64,000 nucleotides of DNA from Deltaproteobacteria bacterium (GCA_020444075.1 JAHLLR010000002.1:62001-126000); one strand, 5' to 3'. Counted from the stretch's first letter, positions 7,658 to 16,925 are shown. Numbers and translations are program-made. The notes: a model not told the origin generated them from the letters alone.

Positions 7658-8434
7658 ATGTCTCTTTCCGAGCGCCAGGCACAGATTGCTGAAATGGTCC
7701 GCCAACAGGATTGCATCCGTGTGGAGTTCCTTGCCCGTCATTTTAACGTTACCGCCCAGACGATTCGCCGAGATTTGAACCTGCTGTGTGAGCGCGGGAT
7801 TGCCAGGCGGCTGCATGGGGGCGTTCAACGGATGGACATCCCCGGAAATGTCGCCTATGCATGGCGGCAGACACTTAACAGTGAGGCGAAACAGACCATT
7901 GCCGAAGAAGTAGCTCGCCACGTGCCCAACGGGGTGTCCTTGGCTTTCAGCATCGGCACCACCCCTGAAATCGTTTCCAAAGCCCTGTTAAAGCACCAAT
8001 TTCTGAGGATTTTTACCAATAACCTCAACATTGCCATGCTGGCCTGTGTCAACCCCACCTTCGAGGTGACCGTGGCCGGCGGGCGCCTGCGCAACGAGGA
8101 CCGGGACGTCATGGGTGCCGGAATGGAAGCCCTGTTTAGTGCCTATAAAGTCGATATCGGCATCTACGGCGTGGCCGGGGTTGACGAAGACGGCACCCTT
8201 CTGGATTTTTACGAAGAAGAGGTGCGAGCTCGGCAGATGATACGGGAGAACAGCCGCAGCGCCTTTCTTGTGCTGGATCATACCAAATTCGGCCGTGCCG
8301 CCCATGTGAGGGGCGGAAAAATCGACGAAGCCACCAAAATATTTTGTGACCGCACGCCGCCGGCCGCTATTCTATCAATGGTGGAGCAGTCCGGTGCACA
8401 GCTGATTGTCTGTAAAGGAGATATGACCCCATGA
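7658..8434 (+). CDS. DeoR/GlpR-family transcriptional repressor
   Basis: The 258-residue protein has the DeoR N-terminal winged HTH (VEFLARHFNVTAQTIRRDLNLL) and a C-terminal sugar-phosphate-sensing domain of the phosphoglucose isomerase-like fold (AFSIGTTPEIVSKAL, TNNLNIAML, VAGGRLRNEDRDVMG, VLDHTKFGR). GlpR-type members respond to phosphorylated sugars or glycerol-3-phosphate. Its stop overlaps the ABC ATPase start by ATGA, so it heads and probably controls the importer operon 8431-12633. The start has no clear ribosome site. Confidence 0.9.
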   Translation: MSLSERQAQIAEMVRQQDCIRVEFLARHFNVTAQTIRRDLNLLCERGIARRLHGGVQRMDIPGNVAYAWRQTLNSEAKQTIAEEVARHVPNGVSLAFSIGTTPEIVSKALLKHQFLRIFTNNLNIAMLACVNPTFEVTVAGGRLRNEDRDVMGAGMEALFSAYKVDIGIYGVAGVDEDGTLLDFYEEEVRARQMIRENSRSAFLVLDHTKFGRAAHVRGGKIDEATKIFCDRTPPAAILSMVEQSGAQLIVCKGDMTP

Positions 8435-9492
8435 GCGGCATCGATATCTGTGAGCTGGGCAAGCAATGGGGTGCAGTCGTTGCCGTTGACCGGGTTTCCT
8501 TTAGGGTTGCCGAAGGCAGCCTGACGGTGCTCTTAGGTCCTTCCGGCTGTGGCAAGTCCACCATCCTCCGCCTCATTGCCGGCCTGGAAAATGTTTCCTC
8601 GGGATCCATCTCCATCGGCGGAAACGAAGTGACTCACCTGGACGCAGCCAGGCGCGGTGTCTCCATGGTTTTTCAGTCCTATGCGCTCTTTCCCCATCTC
8701 AATGTCCGGGAGAACATTCTTTTCGGACTGAAAGTGCGGAAAATCTCGCAGTCAGAACGGCGCTCCCGGCTCGAAGAAGCCGCCCATATGGTCGGCCTCG
8801 AAGATCTGTTAAACCGCAAGCCGGCACAGCTTTCAGGCGGACAGCGGCAGCGGGTGGCGCTGGCGCGATCGATCGTGTCCCGCCGGCGGGTCTGTCTCAT
8901 GGATGAACCGTTGTCCAACCTGGATGCCAAGCTCCGGGCTGAAATGAGAGACGAGATTCGCTCCCTGCAGAAAAAGCTCGGTCTGACCATGTTATATGTC
9001 ACCCATGACCAGGTGGAGGCCATGACCATGGCCGACCAGGTGGTTCTGCTCCGAAAGGGGCGCGTGGAGCAGACCGGGCGTCCCCATGAACTGTACGAGC
9101 GTCCTCAAACGACCTTTGCCGCTCAGTTCATGGGATCGCCCCCCATGAACCTGTTGAAACTTGATCTGATTGAAGATCGCTCGGCACTGGCCGCTGCCTG
9201 CGGCGGCAGCCTGCCGGCAGCAAGGTTCGCCGACGGGTATGTCGGGGTTCGGCCCGAACATGTTCGGGTGGGGCAAAGCGGCCTGCCGGTTCGGGTTTCC
9301 GCGACCGATTACTTAGGCGCAGAAACCGTGCTGCGCATGGTCCATGGCGGACAGACCGTGTTCGGCAAGATCGATGGCCACCGCCGTTATAACCCCGGCG
9401 AACAGTTGCATGTGAGTTGGCCCGAAGAGGCGGTTCACCGATTTGGCGCCGATGGTATCCGAATCGAAGACCCACAACGCGTATCTTCATGA
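8431..9492 (+). CDS. UgpC/MalK-type ABC transporter ATPase
   Basis: This 353-residue ATPase has Walker A GPSGCGKST, the Q-loop in MVFQSYALFPHL, the signature LSGGQRQRVALARS, Walker B CLMDEPLSNLD and the switch His in YVTHDQ, followed by a C-terminal TOBE-type regulatory domain (YVGVRPEHVRVG). It would energise import by the permeases at 10.9-12.6 kb from the inner face of the membrane. The four-base overlap with the regulator shows coupling. The closest recognised relatives are UgpC and MsmK, ATPases of sugar or glycerol-3-phosphate importers. Confidence 0.93.
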   Translation: MSGIDICELGKQWGAVVAVDRVSFRVAEGSLTVLLGPSGCGKSTILRLIAGLENVSSGSISIGGNEVTHLDAARRGVSMVFQSYALFPHLNVRENILFGLKVRKISQSERRSRLEEAAHMVGLEDLLNRKPAQLSGGQRQRVALARSIVSRRRVCLMDEPLSNLDAKLRAEMRDEIRSLQKKLGLTMLYVTHDQVEAMTMADQVVLLRKGRVEQTGRPHELYERPQTTFAAQFMGSPPMNLLKLDLIEDRSALAAACGGSLPAARFADGYVGVRPEHVRVGQSGLPVRVSATDYLGAETVLRMVHGGQTVFGKIDGHRRYNPGEQLHVSWPEEAVHRFGADGIRIEDPQRVSS

Positions 9493-9573
9493 ATGCGTGT
9501 CCCTAAAAAAGCAACCCTGTCCGCCTTCCGGTGGGCAACCAATCGAACCCGATCCAAGAAGAGGAGGAGAATT

Positions 9574-10851
9574 ATGTTCAAAGGAATCAAATGGCTTTGC
9601 ATTGGGGTGATGGCGACGGCGTTGTTGATTTCGGCCGTCACGGCTGGTTCAGCCACGGAGCTGACCATGTATTACCCCGTGGCCGTTGGCGGTCCCCTGA
9701 CGTCGGTCATTGACGGTATCGTAGGCGATTTCATGAAGGAAAACCCGGATATCTCGGTTAAGGCTATCTATGCGGGAAATTACAATGATGCCCGCATCAA
9801 AGCGCTGGCCGCCTTGAAGAGCGGTCAGCCGGCGCAGCTGTCGGTGATGTTCTCCATCGACATCTACGAACTGATCGAACAGGACGCCATCGTTGCTTTC
9901 GACGATGTGGTTGAGACAGCCGAGGAAAAGGCCTGGTTAAACTCGTTTTACCCCACCCTCATGGAAAACGGCCGCACTGCGGGAAAGACCTGGGGCATCC
10001 CTTTTCAGCGCTCCACCATCGTTATGTATTATAACAAAGACGCTTTTCGTGCCGCGGGACTGGATCCGGAACGGCCGCCGGCAACCTGGGATGAACTGGT
10101 AGCCATGGGGAAAAAACTGACCAAACCCGACGGTTCCCAATGGGGCGCCATGATTCCATCCACGGGATATCCTTACTGGATGTTCGGCGCCCTGGCCATG
10201 CAGAACGGCCAGGTGCTGATGAATAGTAATGGCGATACCACCTATTTCGATGACCCGGCAGTGGTCGGAGCGCTGCAGTTTTGGAAGGACCTGGGCGAGA
10301 AACACCGTATTATGCCCAAGGGAACCATCGAGTGGGGAACCCTGAGACAGAATTTCCTCGAAGGAAAAACCGCCATTATGTGGCACTCCACCGGCAACCT
10401 GACGGCAGTTAAGGACAATGCCAGGTTCGACTTCGGCGTGGCCATGCTGCCGGCCAGCAAACGCCGGGGCACCCCCACCGGCGGAGGCAATTTTTACATT
10501 TTCAAAAAGACTAACCCGGCGGAACGCAAGGCGGCCATGAGGCTGATCAAATTTATGACCAACCCGGAAAACGCTGCCGAATGGTCCATGAAGACCGGCT
10601 ACATGGGCGTCAGTCCGGCCGCCTACGAAACACAGAAGCTGAAGGATTATGTCAAGGCTTTCCCCTATGCAGCCGTGGCCCGAGACCAGCTGCAGTATGC
10701 CACCGCCGAGCTGTCGACATACCAGACCGGCCGTGTGCGCAAGGGGCTCGATGATGCCATCCAGGCCGTGCTGACCGGATCGAAGACTCCGGAGGCGGCG
10801 CTCAAGGAAGCGCAGTCCCAGGCAGACCGGTTATTGAAGCAGTACCGTTAA
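9574..10851 (+). CDS. ABC transporter periplasmic substrate-binding protein (UgpB-like)
   Basis: A 425-residue family-1 solute-binding protein. The frame is open from 9493, but ATG 9574 follows GAGGAGGAG at the right distance and begins a proper signal peptide (MFKGIKWLCIGVMATALLISAVTAG). Mature motifs include WGIPFQRSTIVMYYNKDAF, PATWDELVAMGKKL and MLPASKRRGTPTGGGNFYIF, the general UgpB/MalE-like pattern. The substrate is unknown; glycerol-3-phosphate, glycerophosphodiesters or a sugar fit the family and the GlpR-like regulator. It differs clearly from the canonical UgpB at 37.4 kb, so the two systems probably have different ligands. Confidence 0.9.
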   Translation: MFKGIKWLCIGVMATALLISAVTAGSATELTMYYPVAVGGPLTSVIDGIVGDFMKENPDISVKAIYAGNYNDARIKALAALKSGQPAQLSVMFSIDIYELIEQDAIVAFDDVVETAEEKAWLNSFYPTLMENGRTAGKTWGIPFQRSTIVMYYNKDAFRAAGLDPERPPATWDELVAMGKKLTKPDGSQWGAMIPSTGYPYWMFGALAMQNGQVLMNSNGDTTYFDDPAVVGALQFWKDLGEKHRIMPKGTIEWGTLRQNFLEGKTAIMWHSTGNLTAVKDNARFDFGVAMLPASKRRGTPTGGGNFYIFKKTNPAERKAAMRLIKFMTNPENAAEWSMKTGYMGVSPAAYETQKLKDYVKAFPYAAVARDQLQYATAELSTYQTGRVRKGLDDAIQAVLTGSKTPEAALKEAQSQADRLLKQYR

Positions 10852-10868
10852 TAAAAACCAGACCGCAC

Positions 10869-10900
10869 CGAGCGGCGGGCCGCCCGCTGCCCGCCGCTCG
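10869..10900 (+). terminator. intercistronic GC-rich hairpin
   Basis: CGAGCGGCGGG pairs with CCCGCCGCTCG (11 bp) around a 10-base loop, 17 bases after the binding-protein gene and 28 bases before the first permease, with no T-run. Such hairpins usually protect the binding-protein mRNA or partly stop transcription so that binding protein outnumbers permease. Confidence 0.6.
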
Positions 10901-10927
10901 TTAAGTTGATCAACCGACCAGAAACAT

Positions 10928-11806
10928 ATGCGAACTGTCGCTTCAAAACACGTCCAGGGTTGGCTCCTGTTGATGCCGGCCGCAATTCTGCTGATCGCCT
11001 TCACCCATTATCCGACCGTGGCGACGGTGATCGACAGTCTTTTTTCCAAGGCTACAGCGATTCGACCATCCCGCTTTGTGGGTGTGCTGAATTACCAGCG
11101 TATGCTGGACGACCCTATTTTCTGGAAAGTGCTGGCCAACAACGCCTGGTTTGCCCTGGGAACCATCCCCACCTCGATCGCCCTGGCCATCCTCATGGCG
11201 CTATTTGTGAACCGCTCCATTCCGGGTCGGTCGCTGGTGCGTATGGCCTACTTTACCCCGACCGTTCTGCCGATGATCGCCGTGGCCAATATCTGGTTGT
11301 TCTTTTATACACCGGATATCGGGCTGATCGATCAGATTGCATCATGGTTCGGTTTTTCCGGGCACAACTGGCTGGGGGATCCGACCACGGTGCTGCCGGC
11401 CATCATGGTGATGACAATCTGGAAAGAAGCCGGTTTTTTCATGATCTTTTATCTGGCGGCCATGCAGAACATCCCGCCGGAGCTCGAGGAGGCATCCCAG
11501 TTGGAAGGGGCCACGCGATGGTATTATTTCCGCCGGGTGATGTTCCCGCTGCTCATGCCCACCACCCTGTTCGTACTGGTCAATGCGGTGCTCAATTCGT
11601 TCAAGCTGGTGGATCATTTGTTCGTGCTCACCAAGGGCGGTCCGGACAATGCCAGCAACCTGCTGCTTTACTATATTTTTGAAACCGCCTTTTCCTATTT
11701 TGAAACCCATTTTGCCGCCGCATTGACAGTGGTGCTGCTTATTCTGCTATCCGTCATGGCGCTGCTGCAGTTTTTTGTATTGGACAAACGGGTACATTAC
11801 CGATGA
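10928..11806 (+). CDS. ABC transporter permease, UgpA/MalF type
   Basis: The 292-residue protein has six predicted membrane segments (for example LLLMPAAILLIAFTHYPTVA at the N-terminus and VVLLILLSVMALLQFFVL at the end) and the EAA loop that contacts the ATPase (EEASQLEGATRWYYFRRVMFPLL). It would form the inner-membrane channel with the next gene, which it overlaps by four bases. Confidence 0.92.
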   Translation: MRTVASKHVQGWLLLMPAAILLIAFTHYPTVATVIDSLFSKATAIRPSRFVGVLNYQRMLDDPIFWKVLANNAWFALGTIPTSIALAILMALFVNRSIPGRSLVRMAYFTPTVLPMIAVANIWLFFYTPDIGLIDQIASWFGFSGHNWLGDPTTVLPAIMVMTIWKEAGFFMIFYLAAMQNIPPELEEASQLEGATRWYYFRRVMFPLLMPTTLFVLVNAVLNSFKLVDHLFVLTKGGPDNASNLLLYYIFETAFSYFETHFAAALTVVLLILLSVMALLQFFVLDKRVHYR

Positions 11807-12633
11807 AACGGTCAAGATCCATTTCCGAAGAGTTTCAGTCATCCCTGGAAACCGGCGCCGCGTGGCTGCTGGCGGTGCTATGGATTTCGCCCTTGGTATA
11901 TGCCTTCTGGGCGGCCTTTCATCCCGGTGAATATGCAGTCAATTTTAATCTGCTGGCGCCACTGACGCTGGACAATTTCCGTGAAGCGCTTTCCCGGGCG
12001 CCGTTTCCCCGCTACGCCTTGAACACATTCATCCTGGTGAGCACGATTCTGGTCGCCCAACTGGTGCTTTGCACCCTGGCCGCCTATGCCTTTGCACGGT
12101 ATCAGTTCCGTGGCCATAAAATCGCCTTTGCCCTGGTGCTGGTCCAGCTGATGATCACCCCGGAAATTCTGATTGTCGAAAACTACAGCACCCTGGCCCG
12201 GTTCAGCCTGGTGGACACGATTCTTGGCATCGGACTGCCATACATGGCCAGTGCCTTCGGTATTTTTCTCCTGCGGCAGGCCTTCAAATCAACCCCCAAG
12301 GAACTGGAAGAGGCCGCCCGCCTGGAAGGGTGCGGAACCATGGGGGTCCTGTGGCGGGTATATGTACCCCTGGCCCGTCCCACCTATCTGGCATATGCGC
12401 TGGTTTCCATCAGCCACCACTGGAACAATTTTCTCTGGCCTCTGATCGTGACCAATTCGGTGGAAACTCGTCCGCTGACCGTTGGCCTGGGAATCTTCGG
12501 TGCACCCGAATCCGGGGTGAACTGGTCCGTCATCTCCGCAGCCACCCTGCTCTCGGTGGCTCCGCTGCTCATCGCATTTCTCCTTTTTCAACGTCAATTC
12601 GTGCAGTCGTTCATGTATGCCGGCATCAAATAG
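11803..12633 (+). CDS. ABC transporter permease, UgpE/MalG type
   Basis: A 276-residue inner-membrane permease with six hydrophobic segments and the EAA loop ELEEAARLEGCGTMGVLWRVY. It overlaps the UgpA-type gene by ATGA and is the last gene of the importer operon. Its stop faces the end of the RACE activator gene 43 bases away, so the two operons converge. Confidence 0.92.
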   Translation: MKRSRSISEEFQSSLETGAAWLLAVLWISPLVYAFWAAFHPGEYAVNFNLLAPLTLDNFREALSRAPFPRYALNTFILVSTILVAQLVLCTLAAYAFARYQFRGHKIAFALVLVQLMITPEILIVENYSTLARFSLVDTILGIGLPYMASAFGIFLLRQAFKSTPKELEEAARLEGCGTMGVLWRVYVPLARPTYLAYALVSISHHWNNFLWPLIVTNSVETRPLTVGLGIFGAPESGVNWSVISAATLLSVAPLLIAFLLFQRQFVQSFMYAGIK

Positions 12634-12676
12634 GGTCTATTCATCATGCAGACTTTTGACATATGCCTTGGCAGGT

Positions 12677-14761
12677 TTAGGCTGCCATGGTCACGTTTGG
12701 AAATGATTTCAAATCCGTGTGGGGCAGAAACAGGGCCGAGGTGAATTCGTCCATGTAGCGGGGGTTGCTGGAAAAGTCGACATAGGTCATGTTGCTGCAA
12801 ATCATCCGGGCTTCCTGTCGATAGTTGCTGGACAACAGGGCCATGTAGGCTCCCACGATGGAGCTGTTGCCCATGTAGGCGAATTTGCTGCGGTCGATGT
12901 CGGGCAGCAGGCCGATGGTCACGGCTTTTTCGATGTTGAGATACTGGCCAAACCCACCGGAGATAATCATGCGGTCCACCATAGAAAAATCCATGCCCGC
13001 GTGTCCCAGCAAGGTGCTGAAGCCGGCATAGACGGCACCCTTGCTGTAGATAAGGTTTTTCAGGTCTGATGCGGTGAAGACGATATCTTCCTCCAGGGAG
13101 GTCTCTTCGGCGAAGGTCAGGACGTAGGCCCATTCATCCCCCTGCCTGCGGACCCGGTCGTTGTCCAGCCCCCCGGCAAACTGGCCGCTGCGATCAACGA
13201 TGCCGGTTTTCAGAAGCTCGGCAATCAGGTCGATCATTCCGGACCCGCAGATTCCCCGGGGAGGGGCATCTTCAATTGTTGACAGGACCGGCACCAGGGT
13301 TTGCGGATCGATGGTCACCCTTTCGATGGCTCCCTCCTCGGCCCGCATGCCCCAGCGGATTCCCCCGCCTTCGAAGGCCGGTCCGGCGCTGCAGGCGGCG
13401 GTCATCAACCATTCCTTGTTGCCCAGGACGATCTCGCCGTTGGTACCGATATCGATGAACAGGGTGACCGGATCTTCCCGGTGGAAACCGGTATACAGGA
13501 CACCGGAAACAATATCGCCGCCCACATAGCTGGCCGGTCCGGGCATGATGAACACGGCCGCCATGGGATTGGCTTTCAGGCCGATCTCTCCGGCTTTGAG
13601 GATGGGGAATTCCGACACCGTGGGAATGTAGGGGTCTCTGCGGAGATAGCGGGGTTCGATTTGCAGCAACAGGTGAGCCATGGTGGTATTGCCGGAGATG
13701 ACGACGTTGCGGATGGCGTCCGTTTTGGTGCCGGCACTGTCCAGAGCTTCGCCGATGAGGTCGTTGATGGTGGCCAGGGCCATGCGGCTGAGCTTTTTGA
13801 CCCCATCTCTTTCCGCACAGATGATACGGTTGATCACATCGTCGCCGCAATCCGCCTGGCGGTTATGGCCGGCGGTTGCCGCCAGCACCGACCCGTCGGC
13901 CATGTCTACCAGGTAGACCACGATGGTGGTCGTGCCCACATCGATGGCCAAGCCTATCGATGGGTGTTGCCCGTTGCCGGGGCGCACTTCCAGAATTTCA
14001 TTGGCGCATTTGCGGCGGATCACCGATACGGTGATGTGCCAGTTGTCCCGACGGACCGCCTCGGCCAATTGACGCATGATCTTGATGCCCACGTTGAGCC
14101 GGGCCACATCGACGCCCTGTTTTTTCAATCCGCGGTTGAGCCTGTCCATGTCGCTGACCGAGTCGTCCAGAGTTGGGGGTGCTAAGGTCAGGGGGATCTC
14201 CTGGAGCATGGGGTCGATCTCCGTGACCAGGCCTTTGACCCGGTTGGTGACCGTCTGACCCATTCCCGCGATTTTGAGTTTACGCGCCAGGACTTCTTCG
14301 GGAATCTGCACGGAAACATCGCCGGTGATCCTGCTCTGGCAGGCCAGGACGTAGCCCTTGGCCTTTTCGCCGTCGGTCAGCAGTGGGGTGGGTGCTGTCC
14401 CGACTTCACCCGCGACGACCACCAGTTTGCATTTGCCGCATGCGCCTTTCCCGCTGCATGAGGCGTTGACATGGATCCCGGCGGTCTGGGCTGCTTCCAG
14501 CAGCGTGCTGCCGCCGGGTATGGAAACGGTTTCTCCGTCGGGCAGAAAAGTGACCGTATGGGTGGTCGCGGCCCCCTCCTGCCTGTCTTCGGCCTCCCAG
14601 CCTTCCTTGCGCTTGCCCATGAACCAGATGGGACAGGCGGATCGGTGTTTACAATAGATTTTCGGATCCCGGCATTCCAGACATTCCTCACATAAGTAGA
14701 TTTGATGTTTCATGCAGATGTACGGGGTTTCACGATCCGGATGGTTGATACAGCTTCCCAT
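12677..14761 (-). CDS. ASKHA/RACE-type corrinoid activator with N-terminal zinc-finger and [2Fe-2S] domains
   Basis: The 694-residue protein joins three parts. Residues 1-45 are rich in Cys/His (CINHP, CMKH, CEECLEC, CKHRSAC), a B-box-like zinc-binding head. Residues 65-150 are a plant-type [2Fe-2S] ferredoxin (C102, C108-GK-C111 and a later C). The rest is an ASKHA ATPase (GLAIDVGTTTIVVYLVD, VVISGNTTMAHLLL, LFIDIGTNGEIVLG, ICGSGMIDLIAELL, ISGGFGQYLNIEKA). RACE proteins use ATP to reduce inactive Co(II) corrinoid proteins in methyl transfer, for example the Wood-Ljungdahl CoFeSP or methyltransferase systems. It ends an apparent minus-strand operon with thioredoxin five bases upstream. Its corrinoid target is not in the window. 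Confidence 0.9.
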   Translation of the reverse strand: MGSCINHPDRETPYICMKHQIYLCEECLECRDPKIYCKHRSACPIWFMGKRKEGWEAEDRQEGAATTHTVTFLPDGETVSIPGGSTLLEAAQTAGIHVNASCSGKGACGKCKLVVVAGEVGTAPTPLLTDGEKAKGYVLACQSRITGDVSVQIPEEVLARKLKIAGMGQTVTNRVKGLVTEIDPMLQEIPLTLAPPTLDDSVSDMDRLNRGLKKQGVDVARLNVGIKIMRQLAEAVRRDNWHITVSVIRRKCANEILEVRPGNGQHPSIGLAIDVGTTTIVVYLVDMADGSVLAATAGHNRQADCGDDVINRIICAERDGVKKLSRMALATINDLIGEALDSAGTKTDAIRNVVISGNTTMAHLLLQIEPRYLRRDPYIPTVSEFPILKAGEIGLKANPMAAVFIMPGPASYVGGDIVSGVLYTGFHREDPVTLFIDIGTNGEIVLGNKEWLMTAACSAGPAFEGGGIRWGMRAEEGAIERVTIDPQTLVPVLSTIEDAPPRGICGSGMIDLIAELLKTGIVDRSGQFAGGLDNDRVRRQGDEWAYVLTFAEETSLEEDIVFTASDLKNLIYSKGAVYAGFSTLLGHAGMDFSMVDRMIISGGFGQYLNIEKAVTIGLLPDIDRSKFAYMGNSSIVGAYMALLSSNYRQEARMICSNMTYVDFSSNPRYMDEFTSALFLPHTDLKSFPNVTMAA

Positions 14762-14766
14762 TCCTG

Positions 14767-15111
14767 TTATCTCCTTGGCGGCAATAAAGTCGGTTGATCG
14801 ATCACGTCTTGCAGGGCGTGGTTAAGCGTTTCCGTTGTTTGAATGCCGACAAACCGGTTCATTTCCCGGCCATCTTTGTAAATAATGATCGTCGGAATGC
14901 TCTGAATCCCAAGTTTCAGGGCGATGTCGCGGTTTTCATCGATATTCAGCGTCGTCACCCAGGCTGTTCCATGATAGTCCTTTTCGAGCGTCTTGATAAT
15001 CGGTTCCTGAGCACGGCAGGGCTTGCACCAGGGCGCATTAAAATCCACCAGGGAGACACCTGTTGAAATTGAATGTTTAAATTGTTTTTCGAAGGATTGA
15101 TTGGCAACCAT
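14767..15111 (-). CDS. thioredoxin-like protein (WCKPC)
   Basis: A 114-residue single-domain thioredoxin with the active site APWCKPCRAQ and the cis-Pro region SIPTIIIYKDG. ATG 15111 (VANQSFEKQF) is preferred because GGAG lies just upstream; the longer frame to 15180 adds a non-thioredoxin head. The dipeptide KP between the cysteines differs from the GP of the second thioredoxin at 22.8 kb, so redox potential and partners may differ. It may keep the neighbouring activator or an unknown partner reduced. Confidence 0.88.
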   Translation of the reverse strand: MVANQSFEKQFKHSISTGVSLVDFNAPWCKPCRAQEPIIKTLEKDYHGTAWVTTLNIDENRDIALKLGIQSIPTIIIYKDGREMNRFVGIQTTETLNHALQDVIDQPTLLPPRR

Positions 15112-15212
15112 TGCATATCTCCCGGTCACGATAAAGAAAAGATAAACGGGCGGCGAACACGATGGCTGCCGCCCCGCCATAGGTTTCCGTTGACGGTTTT
15201 TTGTTTTTCACC

Positions 15213-15530
15213 TTATCCGCCAAAATTGCCGCCGCCCAACCCCCGCATGGCTTCTTCAGTGCTGACCCGTAGAGAGGTCAGTGAGGCATTAAAGGCCGCC
15301 CGTTTAGCCTGAATGTCATCCATGCCGGTCTCCGGCGTACAGTTTTCCCGGATCTGATCGATACGGTCGTCCATTTCGGCGATGAGGATATGCAGGTCTT
15401 CGATGTTCGGCAGAATCTTCTCCTTTTCCCCACCGGGCAGGGTGTCCATTTTCCGAGCGATGTCATAAACGATGGCCTTCCATCCGGTGAGTTCCCTTTC
15501 CATTGTCTTGCAGCAGTTTTTTGCCTTCAT
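15213..15530 (-). CDS. small helical protein of unknown function
   Basis: A 105-residue, mostly helical and soluble protein, with CC near the N-terminus (KNCCKTMERELTGWK) and a Gly-rich tail (MRGLGGGNFGG). Its start overlaps the stop of the ACR3-like/USP gene by four bases, so it is translated in that operon. I recognise no family. Confidence 0.7.
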   Translation of the reverse strand: MKAKNCCKTMERELTGWKAIVYDIARKMDTLPGGEKEKILPNIEDLHILIAEMDDRIDQIRENCTPETGMDDIQAKRAAFNASLTSLRVSTEEAMRGLGGGNFGG

Positions 15531-16858
15531 GACGGTTTCCTTTCGTTATGTGGAATGTTTTCGGTGTATCCGGCCGAGTCGAACCTTGTTGCAGGGTGAT
15601 GACTGCGCACCCTTTTTGCAGCTGGTTTTGATTCTTTTTCTTTTGGCAGGCGAACCACCATTACCGGCACGTCGCTCAGCCGGATGACATCACCGGCCGT
15701 GCTGCCGATGATGTGCGCTTCCATTTTTCCGTGACCGTGAGTACCCATGATGATGAGGTCAAATGGGCCGTCTTTTGCCGTGGCTACAATCTGTCTAACC
15801 GGATTGCCCACTTTGACCATCACGTTCTCTTCGGTTAGCGGGCAGTGGAAAATTTCCTTGGTGAGACGGCGGGAGGTCTCCTTGATTTGCTGATAAATGG
15901 TGTCTTTGGCTTTTTCGATGCCGTTTATATGAAAGTCCGCCCAGGCTTCCTTGCCCATGTGGTCGGCCAGGTCGATGCCGGCTTTTCTGGAGAGGGCCTC
16001 GAGAAGGTCAGGGATGACATGAAGTAACGTTACCGAGGCACCAAAACTGTTTCCGAGGATGCAGGCGTAGCGGATTGCATGCCGGGCGGTATCGGACAGA
16101 TCGGTTGCATAGAGGACTTTTTGAATCGACGGAAGCATGGGTTCGCCCGGTGCGGTCAATCGGGTAGGAAGCGCGGTAACGGTGGCCATCCCGACAGAGG
16201 GCTTGATTTTCGTAAGCGGCAGGGGTGCTTTTGGGGCATCCTCGCGATTGAAGAACAGCCGCCCGGCAACCGTGAGCAATCCATAGGTAACCAGATAAAA
16301 CACTGCCAGGGGAACCATGATGGTGAGAATGTCTGTCGGGTTAGCGATGATGCTTTTAGCCTTCAGCGACATGGCCACGAAGGCGATCAGGATGACGCCC
16401 AGTGCTGAGAAGGGGGGAAACTTGGGTTTGACGCGATCGTTCCAGGTTTGTTGGCCGACCTTTTTAATGGCGGCTTCCTTGTTGCCCCTGGCGAATCCGG
16501 TCCAGGAAATGGTCATGCCCGACGTGGGCAGTACGCCGATGAGAAACAGCCCGACGGCCCACAGGCCATATTTTTCCGGGCCACCGGCGAAAAACAGTCG
16601 ACCGGTATAAAAGGCCAGCAACGGCACGAGGACGAAGTTGATGATCTGCGTGGCGATCTGAAGCTTATAGTCCTGGCCTTTAAAAATGGTTTTTACGTTC
16701 AGGGTTACCATCATGGGGTAAACCATAATAAAGGTTATCGGGATGATGAGCTTTTTAAGCGGTCCGGCATCAAACCCATACCCGACCAACAACCCGATGG
16801 TCATGGATATCGGGATGGACCAGACCAGATTTTTTGAAGCATTGAAAGCACACGCCAC
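15527..16858 (-). CDS. ACR3/bile acid:sodium symporter-like protein fused to a universal stress domain, probably damaged
   Basis: Residues 1-215 resemble an ACR3-type arsenite/organic anion transporter (KNLVWSIPISMTIGLLVGYG, GVLPTSGMTISWTGFARGN). Residues 245-415 are a USP domain with the ATP-binding GTHGHGKMEAHIIGSTAGDV. The membrane part looks short: GFARGNKEAAIK jumps straight to KKVGQQTWNDRV, and FNREDA jumps to a linker, so about two transmembrane blocks seem deleted. The ATG best placed after the AAGGAG site (16860) reads MWRVLSMLQK, then falls out of frame at a run of six A; one more A would give LQKNLVWSIP. Translation in the listed frame would need the GTG at 16858. It may be a decayed transporter whose USP domain is still made. 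Confidence 0.7.
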   Translation of the reverse strand: MACAFNASKNLVWSIPISMTIGLLVGYGFDAGPLKKLIIPITFIMVYPMMVTLNVKTIFKGQDYKLQIATQIINFVLVPLLAFYTGRLFFAGGPEKYGLWAVGLFLIGVLPTSGMTISWTGFARGNKEAAIKKVGQQTWNDRVKPKFPPFSALGVILIAFVAMSLKAKSIIANPTDILTIMVPLAVFYLVTYGLLTVAGRLFFNREDAPKAPLPLTKIKPSVGMATVTALPTRLTAPGEPMLPSIQKVLYATDLSDTARHAIRYACILGNSFGASVTLLHVIPDLLEALSRKAGIDLADHMGKEAWADFHINGIEKAKDTIYQQIKETSRRLTKEIFHCPLTEENVMVKVGNPVRQIVATAKDGPFDLIIMGTHGHGKMEAHIIGSTAGDVIRLSDVPVMVVRLPKEKESKPAAKRVRSHHPATRFDSAGYTENIPHNERKPS

Positions 16859-16925
16859 ATGTTGATCTCCTTGGTTAATACGTCAAACCGGATTGTCGTT
16901 GCTGTCTGAACTCAAAGAGGTTTAA

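Noticed and set aside
10906-11682. 258-codon plus-strand open frame
   Set aside because: Out-of-frame reading of the UgpA-type permease gene.
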